DNA from: an uncultured Azospirillum sp.
GTDB lineage: Bacteria; Pseudomonadota; Alphaproteobacteria; RF32; CAG-239
Reading direction: 5' to 3'
DNA length: 29,364 nucleotides
Assembly: GCA_900538765.1 (NCBI GenBank)
Contig: UQAB01000024.1
Location: forward strand, 1-29,364
Shown: in pieces, positions 1-6,871 of the stretch
Numbering within the stretch: position 1 is the first letter of the stretch
Layout: the number at the start of each line of letters is the position of its first letter
Made by a program: the position numbers and the translations under genes
Notes under the pieces: model-generated
What the model was told of the DNA's origin: nothing
The model's input: the letters and a program-made list of their open reading frames with translations, nothing else
Database searches by the model: none

Positions 1-68
1 GGATTGCGCGAGTTTGGGATATACTGAGGCCTCCTGTCCAAACGGCGGCATAAAGTGTCCCTTCGGGA
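1..68 (+). repeat. Inverted repeat copy A (paralogous surface genes)
   Basis: These 68 bases match the reverse complement of 29229-29296 at 65 of 68 positions; the mismatches are at bases 46, 55 and 61. The match may extend left beyond the window. It encodes the Cys-rich segment shared by the two terminal surface genes. Confidence 0.9.
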
Positions 69-751
69 ATACGTGGAATTGCAAAGGAGATGGAACAACG
101 GCAAAAGCAAATTGCGAAGTCGGATGGATTTTATATTCCGACAAAACTTGTTCAAAATATCCAATTGATAAAAAAAATCCTCTCGGCATTGTTGTCTATA
201 CAGATAACAACGGACACGGGCAAATTCTTGTAAAAGAAAGAATTAGAAATTCATGGGCTGATTTTTATCAGATGAGCAGCGATGGCCTTAATTATCATAA
301 CGCAAACCTAACCGATATTCCGGCCTTAAAAAATTATACAAAAACTGATGCAGCGACTGATTTTGACAGTTGTGGAAATACTCAAAAAATTATAGATTTT
401 GCAAAAACAAACTCAGACACCCCATATGGAAAATATACATTGAAACAGTTTTATCCTGTAGCAGGCTATGCTCAAGAAAAAGGATTCTGTATTCCTGCCG
501 CCGGAATTTTGAACAATATAAAAAATAATTTAACGCAAGTAAACATTGGCCTTTTATATATTGGCGCAGATACTATCGGATATCATTCCACACAAACAAG
601 TGATTTTTTCTATTCTTCGTCAGAAGCTTCTGACACTTCCGTTTGGGCTCTTGATTTTTCATATTACGGTAATTCTGCCGGAAATATATCTGATGCGCCA
701 AAATTTACAGGATCCTCAGCTACCTATGGAATTTTTGTTTCTGAATTTTGA
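2..751 (+). CDS. Cys-rich surface-type protein with Lcl/DUF1566-like C-terminus, 5' partial
   Basis: The reading frame is open from the window edge (frame from base 2), so the true start and probably a signal peptide lie upstream. The first visible residues form a Cys-rich stretch (DCASLGYTEASCPNGG, then CPFG and a further Cys). A globular part follows, with the motifs FCIPAAG, YIGADT and FFYSSSEAS near the C-terminus. That order (PAAGxL, then SSSE, then an aromatic-rich strand) resembles the Lcl_C/DUF1566 fold seen in exported surface proteins; this is an inference from motif order. The gene ends just before a strong terminator shared with the convergent ABC exporter gene. Its first 68 bases are nearly identical, inverted, to a segment of the gene at the other window end, so the two are paralogues. 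The molecular role is unknown; a secreted or surface-exposed structural or adhesive protein is most likely. Confidence 0.7.
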   Translation, partial: DCASLGYTEASCPNGGIKCPFGNTWNCKGDGTTAKANCEVGWILYSDKTCSKYPIDKKNPLGIVVYTDNNGHGQILVKERIRNSWADFYQMSSDGLNYHNANLTDIPALKNYTKTDAATDFDSCGNTQKIIDFAKTNSDTPYGKYTLKQFYPVAGYAQEKGFCIPAAGILNNIKNNLTQVNIGLLYIGADTIGYHSTQTSDFFYSSSEASDTSVWALDFSYYGNSAGNISDAPKFTGSSATYGIFVSEF

Positions 752-752
752 A

Positions 753-780
753 AAAATCCCGGACAAATCTCCGGGATTTT
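753..780. terminator. Bidirectional rho-independent terminator
   Basis: The stem AAAATCCCGG pairs with CCGGGATTTT around an 8-base loop, giving A/T tracts on both sides. It sits between two convergent genes (surface protein on plus, ABC exporter on minus) and can serve both. Confidence 0.85.
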
Positions 781-783
781 TCA

Positions 784-2553
784 TTACTTCAGCTGTGTCC
801 GGTACAATGAACCGTAAATGCTGTTTTCCTGCTTCAACAGTTCCTCATGTGTTCCCGATTCAACAATCTCGCCGTAATTAACAACAATAATCTTATCGGC
901 ATTGCGCACGGTCGACAAACGGTGAGCAATAATAAATACCGTGCGATCTTTCATCAGGTTTTCAATCGCCTGCTGAACCACGGCTTCAGACTTGTTGTCC
1001 AAAGCGGAAGTCGCCTCATCCAAAATAACAATCGGCGCGTCTTTGATAAAAGCGCGGGCAATGGCAATACGCTGCTTCTGTCCGCCGGACAACAACACGC
1101 CGCGTTCGCCGATTTGCGTATCGACGCCTTTTTCCAAAGTGCCGATAAACTCTTCCAGACAAGCCGCCTTAATTGCATTGTCAAGCTGTTCCTGCGTCGC
1201 GTCTTCGCGTCCCAGTAAAATATTTTCGCGGATAGTCCCCGAAAACAGGAAATTATCCTGAAAAACGATAGCAATTTTATCGCGCAGGGAAGCCAGCTCA
1301 ATATCCCGCACATCAATGCCGTCAATCATCAAAGAACCGGACTTAATGTCATAAAAACGCGGCAAAATATTAACCATTGTCGTCTTGCCGCCGCCGGAAT
1401 TACCGACAAAAGCCACCGTTTCGCCGACATTAATCTTCAGATTGACATGCTTCAAAACCGGCTTGCCCGGAACATATTCAAAGCAGACATCTTTATATTC
1501 AATGCCTTTTTTGATATCGCCGAGCTTCACCGCATTTTCCTTGCTCATAATTTCCGGATTGGCCTCCAACAGCCCGAACACGCGCTCCATCGCCATCAGC
1601 GACATCTGCACCGAGTTAAAGTTATTGCCGATGCTCTTGATTGGGTTATAAAGCATAATCAGCGCCGCAATAAAGGACACAAAGCTTCCCGCCGTAATCT
1701 GGTGCGTCACAATCAGATAACTGCCCAGCCAGATAACCGAAGCCGTCCCCAAAGAAACGATAAAATGCATCAGCGGCGACAACATACCGGTACGCTGAAC
1801 CATCTTCATGCCCAGCTTGAAAACACTGCGCAAAGTATCCTGAAAACGCTTCTGCTGATAATCATACAGGTTATAAGAAGTAATGATTCGGTTGCCGCTG
1901 TAAGTTTCATTATAATGCGTCATCACTGCCGCGCCGGAAAATATTGTCTTGTCCATAATGCTCAAAATCTTGCGGCGGACGCGGGTCAGCGGAAACAGGG
2001 CGCCGAGCAGAACAACAACCGCTACAATCGCCAGCTGCCAGGAATTGTAAAACAACACGCCGATAAGCGACAAAGAAGAAAATACGCGCGTCGTAAACAA
2101 TTTCAAATTAGACAGCAGCCCGCCGCAGGCCAAATCCACATCGGCGTTAAAACGGAACAGAATGTCCCCGGAATTCTGCTTGTCAAAAAAAGCCGCGTTA
2201 TAAGTCATCAGCTTGCCGAACAGCTTCATCTTGACATCCATGGAAATCCGCTGGCCGACCCAGGTGTTCAGATAAGTTGCCGTATAGTTCAGCAGGCTCT
2301 GCACACAACTGAAAACCACAATCAAAACCGGAATTAAATAAGTAGAGGAAGAACCTGTGTTTTTTTCCACCATCACTACATCCATATACGGGCGCAGCGA
2401 CCAGGCAATAACGGCATCCATGCTCCCGATGGGAATTGTAATCAGCACCGCGACCAAAGCCCGGAACCAATACGGGCGGACATATACCAAAATTTTGCGG
2501 TAATTCTGCACCAGGTACATAGAGTTAATTTTATTTCTTAGTTTAGTAAACAT
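784..2553 (-). CDS. MsbA-like ABC exporter, fused permease-ATPase
   Basis: A 589-residue half-transporter with an N-terminal six-helix membrane domain (about residues 30-320) and a C-terminal ATPase. Visible ATPase motifs are Walker A GNSGGGKTT near residue 385, the signature LSGGQKQRIAIARA near 490, Walker B IVILDEATSALD near 510 and the H-loop in IIAHRLST. Length and layout match MsbA (582 residues in E. coli), the homodimeric inner-membrane flippase for lipid A core, but other lipid or drug exporters of the same subfamily look alike. It lies 155 bases downstream of two phosphoethanolamine-transferase-like genes on the same strand, which favours an envelope lipid substrate. A good promoter at 2586-2614 suggests it can be transcribed independently. 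AAAGGT precedes the start. Substrate is inferred, family is firm. Confidence 0.9.
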   Translation of the reverse strand: MFTKLRNKINSMYLVQNYRKILVYVRPYWFRALVAVLITIPIGSMDAVIAWSLRPYMDVVMVEKNTGSSSTYLIPVLIVVFSCVQSLLNYTATYLNTWVGQRISMDVKMKLFGKLMTYNAAFFDKQNSGDILFRFNADVDLACGGLLSNLKLFTTRVFSSLSLIGVLFYNSWQLAIVAVVVLLGALFPLTRVRRKILSIMDKTIFSGAAVMTHYNETYSGNRIITSYNLYDYQQKRFQDTLRSVFKLGMKMVQRTGMLSPLMHFIVSLGTASVIWLGSYLIVTHQITAGSFVSFIAALIMLYNPIKSIGNNFNSVQMSLMAMERVFGLLEANPEIMSKENAVKLGDIKKGIEYKDVCFEYVPGKPVLKHVNLKINVGETVAFVGNSGGGKTTMVNILPRFYDIKSGSLMIDGIDVRDIELASLRDKIAIVFQDNFLFSGTIRENILLGREDATQEQLDNAIKAACLEEFIGTLEKGVDTQIGERGVLLSGGQKQRIAIARAFIKDAPIVILDEATSALDNKSEAVVQQAIENLMKDRTVFIIAHRLSTVRNADKIIVVNYGEIVESGTHEELLKQENSIYGSLYRTQLK

Positions 2554-2585
2554 ATTTACCTTTGTTATGATTTATAATCTTTTTA

Positions 2586-2614
2586 TATATAATAAGCGTA
2601 TCTCGCATTCGCAA
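2586..2614 (-). promoter_or_regulatory. Sigma70-type promoter for the ABC exporter
   Basis: Read on the minus strand: -35 TTGCGA, 17-base spacer, -10 TATATA. The predicted transcription start falls about 25 bases before the exporter ATG. Confidence 0.5.
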
Positions 2615-2708
2615 GACAAAATCATCTGAATAATATAAGCGAACACACCTTTTGGCAATAGCAAAATCAAACTTATTACCCTGCGTCGGCTTTCTTTCCG
2701 ATAAAAAA

Positions 2709-4292
2709 CTAATAGGCTTTTTCCGGCTTCTCATAACGATTGGAAAAAACATTCAGCCGGTCATTGATGTCTTTGTTTTCCAAGCCGGCCAAATCCGTGT
2801 AGGTATGAATCAGATTTTCCGAATTAAACAAACGCTTTCTGGTTTGTTTCAGCCGCCGCATCATTTCCGGGCGCTTCTGCCTGTATTTGTCCGAACTCCA
2901 GATAATAAAGGGAATTTCAAACATTTCCTTTGTCGCCACAACCTCGGAATGGCAATGGCAGCTGTCTTCTGCCTCCGAAACGTCTTCCCCGTGGTCGGAA
3001 AGATAAAGCAGAGCTGATGTCCGGCCTGTCTTCCTGAGCATATCAATCAGGCTGCTAACCACAAAATCATTATACAAAACAGAATTGTCATACTGCGCCA
3101 CTTTTTCCGCCCGCGGATTATCTCCCGAAAACTTGGCAAACTCCTTGGGAAAACGCTTGTCGTAAGTCGAATGCGACCCCATCAGATGCACCACGATAAA
3201 CTTCTTCGGCGCCTTGTCTGCCAAAGCGGCCTGATATTCGGGCAGCACCTTCTCGTCATAAGGCGCATTCAGCTTCCGCCAATAGCTGCGGTTAATAAAC
3301 GCACTCTTGTCCGCGGCATGCCCCCATACGCCCAGCAAATCGTCATTGCCGCCCGTATCAAACTGGTTGGAAATCCAAAAGGTTTTAAAACCGGCCGCCT
3401 TAAAATAATCGACAATCGAACCGCGCACAAAGGCCAGTTGTTCGGCGCCCCGGTTGGCAAAGCTCAAAACCTTGGTCAGGCTCATCAGCGTTGCCGCATG
3501 CGGAGAATAAACATTGTCAAAAACAATCAGCTCGTCTTTCATGTCATCCAACCGCGGCGTCGTATCCCGCTTATAGCCGTACAGCCCCATATGCCCCCGG
3601 TTCAGGGATTCGCCGATAACCAGAACATAAGTCTGCGGCTCGCTGTCCGGCAACGCGGATTTAATATTGCGAAAATGATATTCCGGCATATTTTTTCTGA
3701 GCTTCAGCATTGTTTTGATTTCCTGGCGGAAAGTATGCAGCTCGTCCCGCAGCGCCAAAGTCGGAATCTGGTTGGAACGGTCATAATAAGTATAGGCCCC
3801 CTTAAATATCGTCAGCATCAGGGCAACAAAGCAAAGCCGCTGCATAATTTTGACAAACCACGGAGAAAGCTTGTTTGCCGGCCGAACCCTGCTGATTGCA
3901 ACTCCTGCAAAAACCAGCAGAAGAACAACCAGCCCCCACAGCTTCCAGGAACAAAACGTCTGTAAAAATTCTGCCGCCTCTCGCCAGTTCGTATCAAAAA
4001 TACAGCGGATGGACGCCGGGTCTATCTCTTCGCCGAAAATCAGAATATGCGTCACATTAATCAGCGTCGGAACATAAATAAAAGCAAAATACAGCATAAA
4101 ATAAAGTTTAACCTGCTTGGGAAACAAAAACACCGGCAGCAGAAAGGCCAGCGACAAAAACAGCGCCATCCGGTAGCGCGGCTTTTCCTGTACATACTCA
4201 TACATGAAAAAAGCCAGGGAAATATATGCCGCAATCAGCAGCAGATTTCTGTATTCTTTATTTTGCACAATGTTCATTAGCTTCTGTTTCAT
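2709..4292 (-). CDS. Phosphoethanolamine transferase-like sulfatase (EptA/CptA type), copy 2
   Basis: A 527-residue protein with about five N-terminal membrane helices (to roughly residue 170) and a periplasmic alkaline-phosphatase-fold domain. Motifs typical of the EptA/CptA family are VIGESLNRGHMGLYGY (Zn-ligand Glu), SPHAATLMSLTKVLSF (the Thr is the likely nucleophile that carries phosphoethanolamine), HLMGSHSTYDKRFP, LLYLSDHGEDVSE (Zn-binding Asp-His) and CHCHSE before a conserved FEIPFIIW. Such enzymes transfer phosphoethanolamine from phosphatidylethanolamine to lipid A or core sugars, lowering surface charge. The motif spacing looks closer to CptA than to EptA, but the acceptor cannot be deduced. 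It starts 7 bases after its paralogue with AGGTG before the ATG, so the two are co-transcribed. Confidence 0.85.
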   Translation of the reverse strand: MKQKLMNIVQNKEYRNLLLIAAYISLAFFMYEYVQEKPRYRMALFLSLAFLLPVFLFPKQVKLYFMLYFAFIYVPTLINVTHILIFGEEIDPASIRCIFDTNWREAAEFLQTFCSWKLWGLVVLLLVFAGVAISRVRPANKLSPWFVKIMQRLCFVALMLTIFKGAYTYYDRSNQIPTLALRDELHTFRQEIKTMLKLRKNMPEYHFRNIKSALPDSEPQTYVLVIGESLNRGHMGLYGYKRDTTPRLDDMKDELIVFDNVYSPHAATLMSLTKVLSFANRGAEQLAFVRGSIVDYFKAAGFKTFWISNQFDTGGNDDLLGVWGHAADKSAFINRSYWRKLNAPYDEKVLPEYQAALADKAPKKFIVVHLMGSHSTYDKRFPKEFAKFSGDNPRAEKVAQYDNSVLYNDFVVSSLIDMLRKTGRTSALLYLSDHGEDVSEAEDSCHCHSEVVATKEMFEIPFIIWSSDKYRQKRPEMMRRLKQTRKRLFNSENLIHTYTDLAGLENKDINDRLNVFSNRYEKPEKAY

Positions 4293-4299
4293 AACGCAC

Positions 4300-5877
4300 C
4301 TATTGTTGTCTGATAACCGGCTGTTTATATTTATCCGAAAAAATGCTGTTTTGATATTCTATGTCAAAATTCAACAGTCCTGACAAATCCGCCAGAGAGT
4401 GAATCAAATGTTCGGTATTGTAATAACGTCCGGTCCGTGTTTTCAATGCGGCGGCATAAGCTTCCCGCGCTGCCTTATACTCCGGCGACAGCCACAAAAC
4501 GAACGGCACCCGGAACATCTGCGGCGTGGCAATCGGTTCGGAATGACAATGGCAGCTGTCATCCGCATCGCGCACATCTTCCGCATGATCGGAAAAATAC
4601 AAAAGATAGGATATCTTCTTTTCCTGCTTCAAAAGCGCCAATATCTGACTGATGACATAATCGTTATACAACATGGCATTGTCATAGGCCGCCAGGCTTT
4701 CCTGACGTTCGCCCTGCCCCGAAAACTTGGCAAACTCTTTTGGAAAACGTTTGGCATAATTCGCATGCGCCCCCATCAGATGCACAAAAATTATCTTTCT
4801 TTTCGCTTTGTCCTGCAAAGCCTGCGCAATATACGGCACCAGCTTTTCATCAAAGGGGGCATCCAGATTACGCCAATGCGTACGGTTAATAAATTTATTG
4901 TAAGCTGCCGCCTTTGCCCAAACCGCCACCAAATCATCCCAAGGCCCCGCTTCATTCTGATTTGAAATCCAAAAGGTTTTAAATCCCGCCGCATTAAAAT
5001 AATCTACCACCGACCCTTTCGCTGCCGCCAATTCATCATTCCCAAAATGAGTAAAACTCAAAGCCTTGCGCAAACTCTCCGTCGTATTGGCATGAGGTGA
5101 AACCACGTTGTCAAACAACAACAAATCCTTTTCCCGGCTGAGCAAAGGCGACGTCGGCCGCCCGTAGCCGTAAATCTGCATATGCTCGCGGCTGGCCGAT
5201 TCGCCGATAACCACGACATAAGTCTGTTCTCTGTCCGCCGGAAAGATTGACCTGATATTGGCAAAATCATAAGCGCCGATAAGCAGGCGCAGCCGGCGCG
5301 CATTCTCCACTTCATCCTGAAACAAATCCAGTTCGTCACGAACCTTGAGGCTGACCAGCTGGTTTTTATAATCATGAAAAGTATAAAATCCTTTCAAAAT
5401 CGTAAAAACCAGAAACAACAGACATACCCGCTGCATATTCTTCACAAAAACCGGAGACAGCTTGTTGACCGGGCGGACTTTCCTGATTGCAAAAACTGCA
5501 AAACCGAACAAAGCAAAAGTAAACAACCAGAGCCGGTAATCGGCAAAAGTATTGCAAAATTCCACCAACTCGCCGGGATTAGTCATAAAAATTGCCCGAA
5601 AAGACGCCGACGTAAAACCGGTTTTATAAAGCAGCATATGACAGGCATTCGCCCAGACCGGAACATAAACAAACACCAGCAGCAGCATAAAATAAAGCTT
5701 AATTTGTTTGGGAAAAACAAACACCGGCAGCATAAAGGCCAAACTCAGACAAACGGCGTAAAAGTAACGGACTTTTTCCTGACACAACGCATTAACCGTA
5801 AAAACAACCAGCAAATACAAAAATGCCAGCATCAAACTGCGATATTGCGCATTCCGGAAGATTTCCCTCAGCTTCAT
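4300..5877 (-). CDS. Phosphoethanolamine transferase-like sulfatase (EptA/CptA type), copy 1
   Basis: A 525-residue paralogue of the next gene, with the same architecture: about five N-terminal membrane helices then a periplasmic sulfatase-fold domain. Motifs are VIGESASREHMQIYGY, SPHANTTESLRKALSF (candidate nucleophile Thr), HLMGAHANYAKRFP, LLYFSDHAEDVRD and CHCHSE followed by MFRVPFVLW. The metal-ligand residues appear intact, but the usual SDHGE reads SDHAE and GSH reads GAH, two small differences from copy 2. It is the first gene of the minus-strand group sulfatase, sulfatase, ABC exporter. No strong ribosome binding site precedes the ATG (weak GGACAT). A different acceptor from copy 2 is plausible but not shown by sequence. 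Confidence 0.85.
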   Translation of the reverse strand: MKLREIFRNAQYRSLMLAFLYLLVVFTVNALCQEKVRYFYAVCLSLAFMLPVFVFPKQIKLYFMLLLVFVYVPVWANACHMLLYKTGFTSASFRAIFMTNPGELVEFCNTFADYRLWLFTFALFGFAVFAIRKVRPVNKLSPVFVKNMQRVCLLFLVFTILKGFYTFHDYKNQLVSLKVRDELDLFQDEVENARRLRLLIGAYDFANIRSIFPADREQTYVVVIGESASREHMQIYGYGRPTSPLLSREKDLLLFDNVVSPHANTTESLRKALSFTHFGNDELAAAKGSVVDYFNAAGFKTFWISNQNEAGPWDDLVAVWAKAAAYNKFINRTHWRNLDAPFDEKLVPYIAQALQDKAKRKIIFVHLMGAHANYAKRFPKEFAKFSGQGERQESLAAYDNAMLYNDYVISQILALLKQEKKISYLLYFSDHAEDVRDADDSCHCHSEPIATPQMFRVPFVLWLSPEYKAAREAYAAALKTRTGRYYNTEHLIHSLADLSGLLNFDIEYQNSIFSDKYKQPVIRQQ

Positions 5878-5921
5878 TTTTTATGTCCAACCATATATAG
5901 TGAAATAGCAAAAATAACGCC

Positions 5922-5936
5922 GTTGATTGTATCAAC
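5922..5936. promoter_or_regulatory. Operator-like palindrome upstream of the sulfatase operon
   Basis: GTTGAT-TGT-ATCAAC is a perfect 6-3-6 palindrome centred about 50 bases before the first sulfatase ATG. A second short palindrome, AACTT-C-AAGTT, lies at 5946-5956. The position fits a regulator binding site; it does not look like a PmrA box. No convincing -35/-10 pair was found here. Confidence 0.3.
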
Positions 5937-6091
5937 TTTTTGGTCAACTTCAAGTTATTTTTTACAAATAGCGCAACCTATTTTAGTTTCAAAAGAAAAA
6001 TCAATAGATTAGAAGATAATAAAATACTTCTTTTGCAAATTATGCGCGTTTTTTCACCATTCCTGAAAATGAGCAGCACCTCTCCCGATAC
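5937..6091. other. Non-coding stretch between the sulfatase operon and the tRNA repeat
   Basis: AT-rich sequence with no supported gene. Apart from the short palindrome at 5946-5956 I see no structure in it. Confidence 0.5.
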
Positions 6092-6156
6092 AATTCAAAC
6101 ATAAAAAAACCACCCTTTCGGGTGGCCCTTTTATGTTTGGCTGCTTCACATGGATT
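6092..6156 (-). repeat. Direct repeat copy 1: terminator plus tRNA 3' end
   Basis: This 65-base unit is nearly identical to 6280-6345, differing by one base in the A-run and one C/T after the hairpin. Read on minus it contains 19 bases of a tRNA 3' end (6138-6156, including encoded CCA) followed by the hairpin CCACCC-TTTC-GGGTGG (6110-6125) and a T-run. No tRNA body is attached. Confidence 0.85.
6138..6156 (-). pseudogene. tRNA-Gln 3'-end fragment
   Basis: It matches the last 19 bases of the intact tRNA-Gln at 6327-6400: CCA, discriminator G, the 3' acceptor strand TGAAGCA and the first part of the T arm. Beyond 6156 similarity stops, so this is a remnant or an att-like duplicate rather than a functional tRNA. 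Confidence 0.6.
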
Positions 6157-6279
6157 GTCCTCGACATCGCTTCGCGCTGCTCGTTCCGCCGCATTCATTC
6201 GCTATCGCTCACTGGCGTTCTCCCGACCGCCTTTCATTTGTTGTCGAACCACTTCCCTCGTGGTTCAAATCACAAGCAT
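6157..6279. other. 123-base non-coding block between the two tRNA-end repeats
   Basis: It carries a hairpin GAACCAC-TTCCCTC-GTGGTTC (about 6246-6266) whose right half resembles a tRNA T arm. No gene is supported; the open frame running through it is a shadow of the tRNA region. Confidence 0.4.
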
Positions 6280-6345
6280 AATTCAAACATAAAAAAAACC
6301 ACCCTTTCGGGTGGCCTTTTTATGTTTGGCTGCTTCACATGGATT
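6280..6345 (-). repeat. Direct repeat copy 2, overlapping the tRNA-Gln 3' end
   Basis: This is the 66-base counterpart of 6092-6156. It consists of the terminator and the 3' end of the functional tRNA-Gln gene. Confidence 0.85.
6291..6314 (-). terminator. Terminator of tRNA-Gln
   Basis: On minus the stem CCACCC/GGGTGG with a GAAA loop is followed by eight T. It starts about 12 bases after the encoded CCA. Confidence 0.8.
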
Positions 6346-6400
6346 CGAACCACGATTAACGGAGTCAGAGTCCGCTGTCCTACCATTAGACGATGAAGCA
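6327..6400 (-). tRNA. tRNA-Gln (anticodon CTG)
   Basis: The minus strand folds as a cloverleaf. Acceptor TGCTTCA pairs with TGAAGCA, discriminator G is followed by encoded CCA. The D arm contains AATGGTA. The anticodon loop CTCTGAC, closed by GCGGA/TCCGT, gives anticodon CTG, reading CAG (Gln). The T arm GTGG-TTCGAAT-CCAT carries the canonical TTCGA. It is flanked by a consensus promoter (6415-6443) and a terminator (6291-6314), so it is a single-gene unit. Confidence 0.93.
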
Positions 6401-6414
6401 ATAGAACGAGAGTA

Positions 6415-6443
6415 TTTATACTGAAACTCATCACGGATGTCAA
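6415..6443 (-). promoter_or_regulatory. Consensus sigma70 promoter of tRNA-Gln
   Basis: On minus: -35 TTGACA, exactly 17 bases, -10 TATAAA. The predicted start is a few bases before the tRNA 5' end at 6400. Confidence 0.85.
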
Positions 6444-6482
6444 GAGATTTTATAAAAAAATTTTTAAGCAGAAAAATAACAT

Positions 6483-6511
6483 TTGTTCATCCTGGCAAAA
6501 TATGATATATT
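6483..6511 (+). promoter_or_regulatory. Promoter of the small lipoprotein gene
   Basis: -35 TTGTTC, 17-base spacer, -10 TATATT. The expected transcript start is about 25 bases before the ATG at 6544. Confidence 0.5.
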
Positions 6512-6543
6512 GTAATCTGTAAAACATATAATTATAAAAAATC

Positions 6544-6822
6544 ATGAAAAAAGTATTATTAGGATTAATGGCGCTTTTGACAATCGGCTTCAGCGCATGT
6601 ACAGAACAGGAAAGAACCAGAACTTTCGGTGGAACAATGGAAATAAAGTTAGAACCGGGTGAAAAGTTGCTTATGGCAACCTGGAAAGAATCTGACCTTT
6701 TTTACTTAACGGAACCGATGGAAGAAGGATATAAGCCCAAAAGAAAAAAATTCAGGGAAAGTTCTTCTTGGGGAGCAATGGAATCAACAATCATCTTCGT
6801 TGAAACCGCTGCTGCCCGCTAA
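6544..6822 (+). CDS. Small predicted lipoprotein
   Basis: A 92-residue protein starting MKKVLLGLMALLTIGFSAC. It has a short hydrophobic signal and a lipobox-like FSAC with Cys19 as the likely lipidated residue, pointing to an envelope lipoprotein with a mature part of about 74 residues. The mature part contains FGGTMEIKLEPGEKLL and WKESDLFYLTEPM, then a Lys/Arg-rich segment and ESSSWGAMESTIIFVE. I recall similar small lipoproteins as hypothetical or phage-associated proteins, but this is not certain and no function is assigned. It is monocistronic, with its own promoter and a strong terminator immediately downstream shared with aspS. No clear ribosome binding site is visible. Confidence 0.7.
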   Translation: MKKVLLGLMALLTIGFSACTEQERTRTFGGTMEIKLEPGEKLLMATWKESDLFYLTEPMEEGYKPKRKKFRESSSWGAMESTIIFVETAAAR

Positions 6823-6834
6823 CAACAGCAAAAT

Positions 6835-6864
6835 AAAAACCGAAGTTTCACAACTTCGGTTTTT
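6835..6864. terminator. Bidirectional terminator between lipoprotein gene and aspS
   Basis: AAAAACCGAAGTT pairs perfectly with AACTTCGGTTTTT around the loop TCAC. T-runs on both strands serve the two convergent genes. Confidence 0.9.
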
Positions 6865-6871
6865 ATTTTTG

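Noticed and set aside
1447..2337. 296-residue open frame antisense to the ABC exporter
   Set aside because: The opposite frame encodes clear ABC transporter motifs; this one is His/Gln/Arg-rich shadow sequence.
2543..2752. 69-residue frame between copy 2 sulfatase and the ABC gene
   Set aside because: It overlaps both neighbours, has no ribosome binding site and spans the exporter promoter.
6133..6396. 87-residue open frame across the tRNA region
   Set aside because: It reads through the repeat and the antisense of tRNA-Gln; repeated peptide segments only reflect the duplicated DNA.
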